NCBI GenBank assembly: GCA_949297775.1
Contig: CASFTM010000001.1
Span: 62,001-126,000 of the forward strand
Reading direction: 5' to 3'
Length of the DNA: 64,000 bases
Origin: an uncultured bacterium
GTDB taxonomy: Bacteria; Elusimicrobiota; Elusimicrobia; Elusimicrobiales; Elusimicrobiaceae
In this document: in pieces, positions 28,715 through 42,783 of the stretch
Layout of the letters: every line of letters starts with the position of its first letter
How positions within the stretch are numbered: the first letter of the stretch is position 1
Notes under the pieces: generated by a model
What the model was told of the DNA's origin: nothing
What the model saw: the letters and a program-made list of their open reading frames with translations, nothing else
The model's database searches: none
Position numbers and translations under genes: made by a program

Positions 28715-28923
28715 TATTTATAATTTCTTTATTATAAAAGAAGCATAGATGTTATACAAGTACAAAAAGTAACTAGATACGAAAATACATAAAAAGCTTT
28801 TTTTTCTAAAATCCCTGTTTTTACACATATTAACACTTTATTAAGGTGGATATAGCTAAAATTTTAAAACGCGCAAAATTACGCATTTTAAGCTATTTTA
28901 AAGGCAAATTTACGTTTTTTTCA

Positions 28924-28953
28924 TTGACCAGACCTTTCATAAAGTAGTATTAT
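28924..28953 (+). promoter_or_regulatory. Sigma-70-type promoter for dnaA
   Basis: TTGACC (28924-28929) and TATTAT (28948-28953), each five of six consensus bases, are spaced by 18 bases and lie about 30 bases before the dnaA start. Confidence 0.6.
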
Positions 28954-28984
28954 GTAAGAAACTTCTTTTTATGGCGGCATTATT

Positions 28985-30352
28985 GTGGACAATTTGCAAA
29001 ATTACCCCCAGCTGGTTCCCGTTTTCCAAGACATCGAAACTATTATAGGAAAAGATACATACGATATGTGGCTCCGTCCAGCGCAATTTGCCTATGACGG
29101 GACCACCTTAACTATTTCGCTGCCGAACCAATTTTGGGGCAAAACCATCCGGGAACGCTATGAACATATTATTAAAGACGCGTTTTTAAAACACCTAGGC
29201 GCGGAAATTGCCGTATTGTACGAAGTATCCGCCCAGGAACCGGCGCCTTCTGTCAGTTCCGCACAGGATGTCATCCCTGCATATACCGCCCCGGCGCCGG
29301 CCGTCAAAAAAAATCCTTTTTTATCGCGCTTAAATTCTTCGTATACCTTTGATAATTTTATTGAATCCCCCTCCAACCGCTTTGCTTATAAAGCGGCGGA
29401 AGCCGTGGTACATAAACTGGGTAACCGCGAAAACAACCCGCTGGTAATTTATTCCGCCCCCGGGCTGGGCAAAACCCATTTGCTCCATGCGATTGGAAAC
29501 CAGATTTTAAAAGAAAATCCAAACGCGAAAGTGCTGTATATGTCCGGGGAAGAATTCGTCAGCGAATATATTGAAGCGCTGCAAAACAAATCGTCGGAAA
29601 GTTTCCGCAAAAAATACCGCTCGCTGGATTGTTTTTTAATGGACGATATCCAGTTTGTAGCCGGAAAATCCGCCAGCGAAATTGAATTTTTCTATACCTT
29701 CAACGCCTTGTTTGAAAGCCGAAAACAAATTGTTTTGTCTTCGGACCGAACCCCCCAGCAACTGGATTTGGACGAACGTCTTTCCTCGCGGCTGCTGTCG
29801 GGAATTATCGCCGAAGTAAAAAAACCGAATTTGGAAACCCGTATTGCCATCCTGCGCCAAAAACGCGAGTCTATTAATTTTGACATCGGCGATGATGTCC
29901 TTTCCTTTATTGCAGAAGGCATCCAAACCAATATCCGCGAATTGGAAGGCTCCCTCTTCCGGCTGGTGGCTTACTGCGGTATGCATGGCGTAACGCCGAC
30001 GATCGCGATTGCCAAAGAACTGCTGGCGGATATTTTAACCAACGAAAACGATTTATCCATTAACGTTAATTCCATAAAAAAGATTGTAGGCAAACACTTT
30101 AATATTAAAATGGAAGATTTTAATTCCAAACGCAAAACCCAGTCTATAGCCTGGCCGCGCCAAATTGCCATGTATTTAACCACGGAACTGACGGATTTAT
30201 CCCTGCCGGAAATCGGGCGGGAATTCAACCGCGACCACAGCACCGTCGTCCACGCGCGGGATGTGGTAAAAGACAAAGTGGAAGCCGATCCATTTTTCGC
30301 GGCAGAAATCAACCAAATTATTTTGGATATTAAGGCTGTGGATAAAAAATAA
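28985..30352 (+). CDS. dnaA: Chromosomal replication initiator DnaA
   Basis: Binds DnaA boxes at oriC and opens the duplex. The 455-residue protein has an N-terminal DnaB/DiaA interaction domain (1-75), a Pro/Ala-rich linker, the AAA+ core with Walker A APGLGKTH and Walker [10 protein letters not shown], and domain IV with the DnaA-box-binding signature [13 protein letters not shown]. Starts at GTG 28985, overlapped by a DnaA-like box. Boxes cluster from the last codons through the spacer to dnaN. Confidence 0.98.
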   Translation: MDNLQNYPQLVPVFQDIETIIGKDTYDMWLRPAQFAYDGTTLTISLPNQFWGKTIRERYEHIIKDAFLKHLGAEIAVLYEVSAQEPAPSVSSAQDVIPAYTAPAPAVKKNPFLSRLNSSYTFDNFIESPSNRFAYKAAEAVVHKLGNRENNPLVIYSAPGLGKTHLLHAIGNQILKENPNAKVLYMSGEEFVSEYIEALQNKSSESFRKKYRSLDCFLMDDIQFVAGKSASEIEFFYTFNALFESRKQIVLSSDRTPQQLDLDERLSSRLLSGIIAEVKKPNLETRIAILRQKRESINFDIGDDVLSFIAEGIQTNIRELEGSLFRLVAYCGMHGVTPTIAIAKELLADILTNENDLSINVNSIKKIVGKHFNIKMEDFNSKRKTQSIAWPRQIAMYLTTELTDLSLPEIGREFNRDHSTVVHARDVVKDKVEADPFFAAEINQIILDIKAVDKK

Positions 30353-30487
30353 AAAACGGTGGATAACCCGTTTATAAAAAAAAGAAAAAGCGGATAAAAT
30401 TTTTTGCGGTGGAAAATGTGGACAAAAAAAGCAGTTTATGCACAACTCCCGATATTAGGCTGTATAGGGAAAGAAACATTATCCACA
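30337..30487. other. Probable oriC: DnaA-box cluster between dnaA and dnaN
   Basis: Five DnaA boxes lie in 150 bases: TTATCCACA on the minus strand (30337-30345, in the last dnaA codons), TTATCCACC minus (30358-30366), TTGTCCACA minus (30417-30425), TTATGCACA plus (30436-30444) and TTATCCACA plus (30479-30487). Three are exact TTATNCACA matches. A/T-rich runs between them could serve as the unwinding element. Position next to dnaA and parAB and the strand switch of genes support oriC. Confidence 0.8.
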
Positions 30488-30520
30488 CAATAAACAGGAC
30501 ATATAAATAGAGATTAAGAT

Positions 30521-31629
30521 ATGAAAATAAATATTACTAAAGCCACCCTTTTGGAAGGCATTCAGATTGTTTCTTCGGGCGTATCATCCCGGACCACGCT
30601 TCCGATTTTGCACAACTTTTTAATGGAAGCAGAGAACGGTAAGTTAAAACTTGTCCGCACCGATATGGAAATGGCTACCGTCCACTACGTAAACGCCGAA
30701 GTGGAAGAAGAAGGCAGCATTACCGTACCGATGAAAGAATTTTCGGATATCATCAAAAACTTATCCGACGACAAAGAAATCAATCTTTACAGTGATGAAA
30801 ACAATAAATTTCATATCAAATCCGGCAAGAGTAAATTTTGGGTGATTGGTACCCCCAAGTCCGAATATCCCGCCATCCCCGAAGTGGAACGCGCCAACAG
30901 TGTAGCGTTGGATCCGCTCCTGTTGCAGCAAATGATTGAAAAAACCGCTTTTTCCGCTTCCACCCAGGAAACCCGCTATATTTTAAACGGCTTGCTGTGG
31001 AACAATACGGCGGAAAAGTTTGAAATCGTGGCGACCGACGGCGGACGCTTGGCCATGGCTACGCACGAGGCGTTGCCCGGAAGCAAAGAATTTAAAATCA
31101 TCATTCCTACCAAAGTACTAACGGAGCTGTGCCGCTATATTACCATTGCCAAACCCGGCAAAGACAGTAAAATTGAAGTGAATGTAGCGTCCAACCAAGT
31201 CAGCTTTATGATGAACGAAACAACCTTTATTTCTCGGTTGATTGAAGGAAATTTCCCCAACTACAACCAAGTCATCCCGACGAAAAAGAACATCGGGTTT
31301 GAAGTATTCTCCAAAGAGCTTTTGGCTTCTACCCGCCGGGCCGCTTTGTGCGCGGGGGAATTTGGCAGCGTGGTGAAATATAAGCTTGAAAACAATACGC
31401 TGACGGTTTCTTCCAATTCTCAGAATATGGATTTTACCGACGAACTGCCGGTGGAATATACACAGGAAACCTTTGAAGCCGCCTTCAACCCGCAGCATAT
31501 TATTGATGTATTAAAAAATATTTCTTCGGAAAAGGTATCTTTTGCGTTTGTGAATACTTCCCAGCCGGTATTGGTGGAACCGGTGGGGGATAGCACTTTT
31601 AAATACGTAATGTTGCCGCTGAGAGCGTA

Positions 31630-31630
<1 letters not shown>
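30521..31630 (+). CDS. dnaN: DNA polymerase III beta sliding clamp
   Basis: Ring-shaped clamp that tethers the replicative polymerase. The 369-residue protein has the usual three-domain length and the family blocks ISSRTTLPILHNFLMEA near residue 20, ETRYILNGLLW mid-protein and the C-terminal YVMLPLR. It follows the probable oriC and its stop overlaps the DciA-like gene start (TAATG). Confidence 0.98.
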
Positions 31631-34417
<2,787 letters not shown>

Positions 34418-34481
34418 TTTCCGCCGGGCGGAGCTGAAACGCCGCCCGGCAACGATTTATCCGTAACAGGAGATATTTGTA

Positions 34482-37001
34482 ATGAGTGAAGAATTAACCA
34501 ATCCGCCGCAAGACCAAAATACCAATGTGGACTTGTTTGGCAATATCCAACAGCGCGACATCGCGGGCGAAATGCGCTCGTATTACATTGACTACGCGAT
34601 GAGCGTTATCGTCGGGCGCGCGCTGCCCGACGTGCGCGACGGTTTAAAACCGGTGCACCGCCGCGTGCTGTACTCTATGAACGAAATGGGGTTAAAGTAC
34701 AATAAACCCTACAAAAAATCCGCCCGTGTGGTGGGGGATGTATTAGGTAAATACCACCCGCACGGCGACAGCGCCGTGTACGATACGCTGGTGCGTATGG
34801 TGCAGGATTTCTCCCTGCGTAAACCTTTAATTGACGGGCAGGGCAACTTTGGCTCCATTGACGGCGACTCCGCCGCCGCTATGCGTTACACCGAATGCCG
34901 CTTGCAGCGCATTTCCGAAGAAATGCTGGGCGATTTGGACAAAGATACCGTCAAAATGATCCCCAACTACGACGGATCTTTGATGGAACCTTCCGTATTG
35001 CCGGCCAAACTGCCCGCGCTCTTGGTTAACGGTTCTTCCGGTATCGCCGTCGGTATGGCCACTAACATTCCCACCCATAACCTGGGCGAAGTGTGCGACG
35101 GGATTATCGCCTACATTCAAAACCCGGATATTTCCACCAAGGAAATGATGAAAATCATCAAAGGGCCCGATTTCCCGACGGGCGCCATCATCCGCGGCAC
35201 CAAAGGCATTTACGAATATTTTGAAACGGGCCACGGCAGCGTCAAAGTACAAGCCAAAACCGAAATTGAACAACGCAAGAACGGACGCGAGGCCATCATC
35301 GTTACCGCCATTCCGTATCAGGTAAACAAAACGGCGCTGATTGAAAGCATTGTAGGCCTGGTGCGCGATAAAAAAGTAACCGATATTTCCGATATCCGCG
35401 ACGAGTCGGACCGGCGCGGCATGCGGCTGGTAATTGAAGTCAAACGCGACGGCAACGCCCAAGTGGTGCTGAACCATTTGTTCAAACACACCCAGCTGCA
35501 GACGTCTTTCCCCGTCAATATGCTGGCGATCGTGGACGGACGCCCGCGCGTGCTTTCGCTGAAAGAAGTGATGAAGGCATATGTAAAGCACCGCCAGGAA
35601 ATCATCACCAACCGCACCAAATTTGATTTAAACAAAGCCCAGAAACGCGAACACGTGTTAAACGGCTTGCTGGTAGCCATTGCCAATATGGACGAAGTGG
35701 TCGCCATTATCCGCAAAGCCAAGGACCCGACGGAAGCCAAGTTTACCTTAATGGCGCGCTTTACGCTTTCGGAAGTACAGGCCCAGGCTATTTTGGATAT
35801 GCGCCTGCACCAGCTGACCCAACTGTCCGCACTGGCGATTGAAAACGAACGCAAAGATTTGCTTAAATTGATTGCCGATTTGCAGGATATTTTGGGAAAT
35901 CCGCAAAAAATCCTGGATATCATTGTGGAAGAACTCCAGGAACTGAAAAAAGACTACGGCGATGCGCGCCGCACGGAAATCGGCCCCGACGTGACGGACT
36001 TCTCTATGGAAGATTTGATTGAAAAAGAAGACGTCGTCATTACCATTTCCAACGACGGCTATGCCAAACGTATTCCGCTTTCCACCTACAAGAGCCAGAA
36101 CCGCGGCGGAAAGGGCATTATCGGCAGCAAAACGAAAGAAGAAGATTTTATGGAACACCTGTTCATTACTTCTTCGCACGCGACGATTTTGATGTTCACC
36201 AACCGCGGACGTGTATTTGCCCTGCGCGCGTTTGAAATCCCCGAAGGCAATCGTATGTCCAAAGGCAAGGCGATTGTGAACCTGCTGCAGCTGACGGGTG
36301 AAGAAAAGGTAACGTCTGCCGTGGCGATTGAGGAATTCAACCCCAAACACTGCGAAAACACGTACCTGACGATGTGCACCCGCTACGGCAGCATTAAACG
36401 CGTGGAATTGGCGGAATTTGCCAACATCCGCCGCACGGGTATCATCGCCATCGGCCTGGAAGAAGGCGACGTGCTGGTGGGCGTACAGACCACGCACGGC
36501 AAATCCGATATTATCGTAGCCACCAAGAACGGCAAATCCATCCGGTTTGACGAAAACCAGGTGCGCTGCATGGGCCGCCCGGCTAAGGGCGTGCGCGCCA
36601 TCAATTTGGCGCAAGGCGACGTCGTAGTGGGTATGGAACACGCCCCGAACGACGAACCGCAGCCCGATGTGCTGTCCGTGTGCGAAAACGGCTTCGGCAA
36701 ACGCACGGAATTTAGCGAATACAAACGCCAGAACCGCGGCGGTATGGGTGTGATTACCATCAAAACCAGCGCGCGCAACGGTTCGGTGGTCGGTATTAAA
36801 TTGGTGGACGAAAGCAAGGACCTGATGATCGTAACCGAAAAAGGGATGACTATCCGCGTCCGCTGCGCCGATATCCGTTCCGTCAGCCGCAACGCCCAAG
36901 GCGTCACGCTGGCGAAGATGGAACCCGGCGATAAAATCGCCCGCATTGCGCCGGTCGTCAAAGACGAATCGGACGACGCAAACGAGGAATCCGCTAAATA
37001 A
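34482..37001 (+). CDS. gyrA: DNA gyrase subunit A
   Basis: Breakage-reunion subunit of gyrase. The 839-residue protein has the winged-helix domain with catalytic Tyr in [11 protein letters not shown], the coiled-coil tower with the C-gate, and the six-bladed C-terminal pinwheel. The GyrA box QNRGGKG appears early in the pinwheel, with a second QNRGGMG copy later, which supports gyrase rather than topoisomerase IV. A very acidic tail ends the protein. Confidence 0.98.
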   Translation: MSEELTNPPQDQNTNVDLFGNIQQRDIAGEMRSYYIDYAMSVIVGRALPDVRDGLKPVHRRVLYSMNEMGLKYNKPYKKSARVVGDVLGKYHPHGDSAVYDTLVRMVQDFSLRKPLIDGQGNFGSIDGDSAAAMRYTECRLQRISEEMLGDLDKDTVKMIPNYDGSLMEPSVLPAKLPALLVNGSSGIAVGMATNIPTHNLGEVCDGIIAYIQNPDISTKEMMKIIKGPDFPTGAIIRGTKGIYEYFETGHGSVKVQAKTEIEQRKNGREAIIVTAIPYQVNKTALIESIVGLVRDKKVTDISDIRDESDRRGMRLVIEVKRDGNAQVVLNHLFKHTQLQTSFPVNMLAIVDGRPRVLSLKEVMKAYVKHRQEIITNRTKFDLNKAQKREHVLNGLLVAIANMDEVVAIIRKAKDPTEAKFTLMARFTLSEVQAQAILDMRLHQLTQLSALAIENERKDLLKLIADLQDILGNPQKILDIIVEELQELKKDYGDARRTEIGPDVTDFSMEDLIEKEDVVITISNDGYAKRIPLSTYKSQNRGGKGIIGSKTKEEDFMEHLFITSSHATILMFTNRGRVFALRAFEIPEGNRMSKGKAIVNLLQLTGEEKVTSAVAIEEFNPKHCENTYLTMCTRYGSIKRVELAEFANIRRTGIIAIGLEEGDVLVGVQTTHGKSDIIVATKNGKSIRFDENQVRCMGRPAKGVRAINLAQGDVVVGMEHAPNDEPQPDVLSVCENGFGKRTEFSEYKRQNRGGMGVITIKTSARNGSVVGIKLVDESKDLMIVTEKGMTIRVRCADIRSVSRNAQGVTLAKMEPGDKIARIAPVVKDESDDANEESAK

Positions 37002-37025
37002 CGGCGGCATCTTCCGGCTTGTTTT

Positions 37026-37058
37026 ACTTCCGCCCCTGTTTGGGGGCGGAAGTTTTTT
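37026..37058 (+). terminator. Intrinsic terminator after gyrA
   Basis: An 11-bp stem (ACTTCCGCCCC at 37026-37036, GGGGCGGAAGT at 37043-37053) is followed by six T in all. Confidence 0.88.
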
Positions 37059-37170
37059 ATATGCTTTTCCAGGTGTCCAGCGTGGAAAAGCCCGGTAAGT
37101 TACCGTGCGGTAAAAAAAGGTTTACAACCGCTCCCGAAAGTGCTATAAAAAGAATAGGGGAAAATTTTTT

Positions 37171-38634
37171 ATGAGGACAAATCCGCACATTTTGGAAATT
37201 AATACGCGTTCCTGGATTAAACGCCTGGAAGCGCGTTTGGGGCGTCCGGTTACTTTAGGTGATGTACCGGATGAATATTGGCATCAGGCAAAAAAAGCCG
37301 GATTTGATGCCATTTGGTTCATGGGGGTGTGGAAATTAAGCCCGGCCGCCGAGCAAATCGCGCGTGAAAACACGGAAATTCAGGCCCAAATCCGCGCCAT
37401 TAAACCCGATTTTAAACCGGAAGACATTACGGCCTCTCCGTATGCGGTATACGAATACGAAGTGGATGATTCTTTGGGCGGGAACGCCGCCTTGGCGGCT
37501 TTGCGCGCCAAACTCAACGGTCTGGGTATTCAGCTGCTGTTAGATTTTGTCGGCAACCATACCGCTATAGACAGCCCGACGGTTACCTCGGACCCGGATT
37601 TGTACATTAACACCGGCACGCAAGAACCTTCCGCCCACAAAGACTGGTTTTTTAAAAACGCGCAAGGGGTGTATATTGCTTACGGGAGGGACCCTTATTT
37701 TGCTCCGTGGACGGACACCGCCCAACTGAACTATTTTAACCCCAAAACGCGCGAATTTATGCTTGCCAATTTGCTGCACGTAGCCGAGATGTGCGACGGA
37801 GTACGCTGCGATATGGCGATGCTGTCCTTAAATAAAGTCCAGCGCGATACGTGGTGGGAATTTATCGGCGGGAATTTGCCCAAAGAAGAATTTTGGCACC
37901 AAGCCTTAACCGCCGTGCACGAAAAACACCCCGAATTTATTTTTATCGCCGAAGTGTATTGGGGCTTGGAATGGGACATCCAGGAAATGGGGTTTGACTA
38001 TACGTACGATAAAGTATTGTACGACCGTTTGCGCTTTTCCAACCCGGAAAACATCAAAGGCCACCTGGGGGCGGAACATCTGTTCCAAATGCGTTCCATC
38101 CGCTTTACCGCTAACCACGATGAGGAAGAAAGCTTAAAGGCGTTTGGAAAGGAAAAATCCCTTGCCGCCAGCACTATTATCGCCACTCTGCCGGGCGCGC
38201 GAATGTTTCATCTGTTCCAATTGCTGGGCCGCCCGGAACGGATGCCTATCCAGTACATTAAGGACGATTTCCAAACCAATAAAGAAGTAGCCGCGTATTA
38301 CGAAAAACTGCTGCACATCGCATCCGACCCGGCTTTCCACGGGGGACAATGGTCCCTGCGGGATGTCGCTCCGGCGGCGATGGGGGATGGTTCGCATCGC
38401 AATATTTTGGCCTGGCAGTGGAAACAACGCAATACGGGCAAGATGATTGTGATTAACTACAGCAATGCCCCGGCGAAAGGGCGCTTATCTATGAAGGGCG
38501 TCTACGGCCCGGGCAGCCAAGTGAAAGAAGAATTGACCGGCGAGCAAATTACCGTTACGCCGGAAATGCTTGCGCAAGGCTACGAGCTGCAGCTAAAACC
38601 GTACGAAAGTAAAATTTTTACCTATACGGTATAA
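37171..38634 (+). CDS. GH13-family alpha-amylase-like glycosidase
   Basis: A 487-residue cytosolic protein with no signal peptide. The alpha-amylase (beta/alpha)8 barrel is recognisable: LLLDFVGNHTA (conserved region I), nucleophile Asp214 in DGVRCDMAML, acid/base Glu261 in FIAEVYWG and third Asp317 in TANHDEEES. The C-terminal beta domain ends the chain. It probably acts on an alpha-glucan or glycogen-like substrate or on a glucoside; the exact subfamily is not clear. Own promoter likely; ends at a terminator before the ATP synthase operon. Confidence 0.85.
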   Translation: MRTNPHILEINTRSWIKRLEARLGRPVTLGDVPDEYWHQAKKAGFDAIWFMGVWKLSPAAEQIARENTEIQAQIRAIKPDFKPEDITASPYAVYEYEVDDSLGGNAALAALRAKLNGLGIQLLLDFVGNHTAIDSPTVTSDPDLYINTGTQEPSAHKDWFFKNAQGVYIAYGRDPYFAPWTDTAQLNYFNPKTREFMLANLLHVAEMCDGVRCDMAMLSLNKVQRDTWWEFIGGNLPKEEFWHQALTAVHEKHPEFIFIAEVYWGLEWDIQEMGFDYTYDKVLYDRLRFSNPENIKGHLGAEHLFQMRSIRFTANHDEEESLKAFGKEKSLAASTIIATLPGARMFHLFQLLGRPERMPIQYIKDDFQTNKEVAAYYEKLLHIASDPAFHGGQWSLRDVAPAAMGDGSHRNILAWQWKQRNTGKMIVINYSNAPAKGRLSMKGVYGPGSQVKEELTGEQITVTPEMLAQGYELQLKPYESKIFTYTV

Positions 38635-38642
38635 CGTTACAG

Positions 38643-38670
38643 CCCCCCGCTTTCCAGCGGGGGCGTTTTT
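38643..38670 (+). terminator. Intrinsic terminator after GH13 gene
   Basis: An 8-bp stem (CCCCCGCT at 38644-38651, AGCGGGGG at 38656-38663) is followed by CGTTTTT. The 235 bases from here to the ATP synthase operon have no credible gene; a TATAAT (38862-38867) sits 38 bases before atpZ. Confidence 0.78.
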
Positions 38671-38905
38671 GTTAGTAATAGGCTTTCAATTGCCGGGCGC
38701 ACACAAGGCCCGGCTGTTTTTTTGCAGAAGGTATAACCGGCGCCGTGTTGCAGAACGGCATTTGGTGTATGGTTTTTATTGGAAAAGTTTCCACGTACCG
38801 CTTTAGATTTAATACAATAAAAGAAAGACAAAAAGAATAGCTTTTTTGTTGAAAGTTTTTTATAATATAAATATATTTACCGCTCGGTAGAAAACCGGGG
38901 AATTT

Positions 38906-39163
38906 ATGGCGTTGGGACCGTTCAGCAAACAGGACCATTTGCAGATTACCACCTTAGGTTTGGAATTTGCCGTTTCGGAAATTCTGTGCGTATGGGCCGG
39001 GTATTGGATGGATAAAAAACTGGGGTCATTCCCGTGGGGCATTATTGTGGGTGCGGTGGCCGGGTTTGGATTGGGGTTTTACCAAATTCTGCGGGCCGCC
39101 AAACAAATGGCGCGGGAAAACGCCAATTTACAAAAGGCAGAAAAAAAAGATGGACGTCGTTGA
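38906..39163 (+). CDS. atpZ: AtpZ/AtpI-family ATP synthase assembly protein
   Basis: An 85-residue membrane protein with two transmembrane segments (about residues 18-36 and 43-61) and a charged tail. The pattern EFAVSEILCVWAGYWMDKKLG then WGIIVGAVAGFGLGFYQ matches the AtpZ/AtpI (Gene1) family, which helps c-ring assembly or ion handling. It heads the atp operon and overlaps atpB by 14 bases. Confidence 0.82.
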   Translation: MALGPFSKQDHLQITTLGLEFAVSEILCVWAGYWMDKKLGSFPWGIIVGAVAGFGLGFYQILRAAKQMARENANLQKAEKKDGRR

Positions 39164-39911
39164 AATTATTTCTCATCATATTTTAGACCACGACTGGGGG
39201 GTTACCCTCGGCGGGTTTCGTCTTCCGATTACTACGCACACCGTTACGCTCTTTGCCGTAAGCCTTGTGCTGTTGCTGGGGTTGTATTGGATATCATTGG
39301 GGCGGCAAAGCCGGGCAGGCCGCTTGCTGACTACTTTGACAGAAGAATACGTAGCTTTTATCCGTGACGGTATGGTACTGCCGAATATGGGTGAAGAAGG
39401 CCGCCGCTTCCTGCCGTATTTCTGCACGCTGTTTTTGTTTGTGCTATGTTGCGCGCTGGTGGGGCTGATTCCCAATATGAAAACCGCCACCGCCAATATT
39501 TCCGTTACCGCCGCACTGGCTTTATGCTCCGGCGGGCTTATTTTATATTGTGGGCTTAAATTCCACGGGTTTGTCGGCTTTTTGAAAGGCTTTGTCCCTT
39601 CCGGCACGCCGGGGTGGCTGGTGCCGCTGTTGTTCCCGCTGGAAGTATTGAGTTTAATTATTAAAGTGTGCGTGCTGGCTATCCGTTTGTTTGCCAATAT
39701 GCTTTCGGGGCATATGGTGCTGATTTGTTTGCTGCTGATTATTTTTATTGTCGGGCAAATGCATATTGCCGCCGGCGCCGGGGCCTTTTTGCCGGCGATG
39801 GCGCTGGAACTGTTTATGACGTGTCTGGAATTGTTGGTGGCGTTTTTGCAGGCGTATGTGTTTACGCTTTTAACCAGCATTTTTGCGGGCTCGGTCATTC
39901 ACACGCATTAA
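39150..39911 (+). CDS. atpB: ATP synthase F0 subunit a
   Basis: Forms the proton half-channels next to the c-ring. The 253-residue protein has about six transmembrane segments; the essential Arg is in VLAIRLFANMLSGHM, and GLIPNMK and the N-terminal H-x2-D region are family features. ATG at 39150 gives the usual length; an upstream in-frame extension inside atpZ is rejected. Confidence 0.95.
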   Translation: MDVVEIISHHILDHDWGVTLGGFRLPITTHTVTLFAVSLVLLLGLYWISLGRQSRAGRLLTTLTEEYVAFIRDGMVLPNMGEEGRRFLPYFCTLFLFVLCCALVGLIPNMKTATANISVTAALALCSGGLILYCGLKFHGFVGFLKGFVPSGTPGWLVPLLFPLEVLSLIIKVCVLAIRLFANMLSGHMVLICLLLIIFIVGQMHIAAGAGAFLPAMALELFMTCLELLVAFLQAYVFTLLTSIFAGSVIHTH

Positions 39912-39959
39912 TTTAAAAATCTATCAAAAATGGGGATTTCCCCAAAAGGAGAAGAATAT

Positions 39960-40190
39960 ATGGAACTCGTAGCACTGAAATACATCGCCGCCGGTATCGG
40001 CGCGGGACTCACCGTAATTGGTGCGGGTCTTGGGTTGGGCAAAATCGGTAACGCCGCGTTGGAAGGTACGGCCCGTCAGCCGGAAGCCGGTTCCGATTTG
40101 CGCTCCACGATGATTATTATTGCCGCGTTGTTGGAAGGGGCCGCCATGTTGGGTCTGGTCATCTGCCTGCTGACGCTGGTACTCAAATAA
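39960..40190 (+). CDS. atpE: ATP synthase F0 subunit c
   Basis: The rotor-ring hairpin of 76 residues: helix 1 with GAGLGLGKIG, the polar loop RQPEAGS and helix 2 with ion-binding Glu59 in IIAALLEGAAMLG. The Gln of helix 1 and the Glu-Ser/Thr pair of sodium-type rings are absent (Leu and Gly-Ala instead), so proton coupling is more likely. ATG at 39960 follows GGAGAAG. Confidence 0.95.
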   Translation: MELVALKYIAAGIGAGLTVIGAGLGLGKIGNAALEGTARQPEAGSDLRSTMIIIAALLEGAAMLGLVICLLTLVLK

Positions 40191-40208
40191 TCCGCCGGGA
40201 AGTGCACT

Positions 40209-40703
40209 ATGGAGAATTTGTTAAAGCCGGACTACGGCGTGCTCGTACTGACCATCTGCAACTTTCTGCTGTTGGTGTATTTGCTTAAAAAATTTGCGTG
40301 GAACCGCATTATTGGCGCGTTGGAACAGCGCGAAAAGCAAATAGCCGATGACAAACAGCAGGCGCAGGACGCCCGCGCCGCCGCGGAAACACTCAAACGC
40401 GAATTGGACGCGAAACTGGCCCAAATTTCGGACGAAGCCGCCAAACGGATGGCGGAAGCCGTAAAATTGGGCGAAACGCAGAAAGAACAAATCCTGTCCG
40501 CCGCCAAGGAGCAATCCGAACGGCTGCTGGAACAAGCCAAAACGCAGATTGAGGCGGAAAAGAACAAAGCTTTGGCCGATGTACGCGGCGAAATTGCGCG
40601 TACGGCGGTACTGGCTGCCTCCAAAGTGGTGCAGCAGCAAATGAGCGAAGAATCCGCCAAACAGGTAGTGGACCGCGTTTTACAAGAAATTAAAGCGAAG
40701 TAA
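40209..40703 (+). CDS. atpF: ATP synthase F0 subunit b
   Basis: Peripheral stalk of 164 residues: one N-terminal transmembrane helix (residues about 9-27) followed by a long charged coiled coil rich in Ala, Glu, Gln and Lys (residues 35-160), as expected for b. Lies between atpE and atpH. Confidence 0.95.
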   Translation: MENLLKPDYGVLVLTICNFLLLVYLLKKFAWNRIIGALEQREKQIADDKQQAQDARAAAETLKRELDAKLAQISDEAAKRMAEAVKLGETQKEQILSAAKEQSERLLEQAKTQIEAEKNKALADVRGEIARTAVLAASKVVQQQMSEESAKQVVDRVLQEIKAK

Positions 40704-40707
40704 CGAT

Positions 40708-41235
40708 ATGAACAGTTCAGACAGAATAGCGGTGCAGCGTTACGCCGCCGCTTACGACGGGTTAAGCCAAACAGACGAACAGGCCGTGCGCCGCGCGGAA
40801 GATTTGCGCGCCGCCGCCCGGGCGTTGGATGCCGTGCGCGGCTATATGACCAGCCCGCGTGTGATGACGCAGCAAAAAAAGCAAACCGTCCGCGCGGCTT
40901 TACAACACGCGCCGGAAACGGCGTCGTTTGTGGAACTGTTGATTGACGCCAAACGGTACGCGCTTTTGGATGCTGTTACCCGCCGGGTGGGGGAATTGTT
41001 GGATAACCGGCTGGGCATTGTGCGGGCGGAGGTTGTATCGGCCCGCGCGTTAAGCGCCGCGCAGCAAAAAGAAACGCAAGAGGCCCTTTCGTCGCGCTAC
41101 GGCGGACGGGTGGAAGCGGTTTTTACGGTGGATCCCGCGCTGTTGGGCGGGCTTAAAATCCGCTGCCGGGGCGAACTGATAGACGGCAGCCTGCAGGGGC
41201 GTTTAGCCAAACTGCAGGAAGAATTGACACATTAA
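40708..41235 (+). CDS. atpH: ATP synthase F1 subunit delta
   Basis: Links F1 to the stalk. The 175-residue product has the six-helix N domain and the C-terminal motif GGLKIRCRGELIDGSLQGRLAKL that matches the family's GGxxxxxGxxxxDxSxxxxLxxL. It starts four bases after atpF. Confidence 0.95.
   Translation: MNSSDRIAVQRYAAAYDGLSQTDEQAVRRAEDLRAAARALDAVRGYMTSPRVMTQQKKQTVRAALQHAPETASFVELLIDAKRYALLDAVTRRVGELLDNRLGIVRAEVVSARALSAAQQKETQEALSSRYGGRVEAVFTVDPALLGGLKIRCRGELIDGSLQGRLAKLQEELTH

Positions 41236-42783
<1,548 letters not shown>

Larger units (their letters stand above)
28677..28984. other. A+T-rich divergent spacer between tpx and dnaA
   Basis: These 308 bases contain no gene. They are strongly A+T-rich and hold the outward promoters of the tpx operon and dnaA. 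A TTGTCCACA box (one mismatch to the DnaA box, minus strand, 28984-28992) overlaps the dnaA start codon and could mediate autoregulation. It could also contribute to origin unwinding. Confidence 0.6.

Noticed and set aside
38637-38831. Minus-strand open frame of 64 codons before the atp operon
   Set aside because: It overlaps the GH13 terminator hairpin, lacks a ribosome site and has no recognisable sequence.
38967-39149. Long N-terminal extension of atpB
   Set aside because: It lies in a second frame of atpZ with unnatural composition; ATG at 39150 gives the normal AtpB length.
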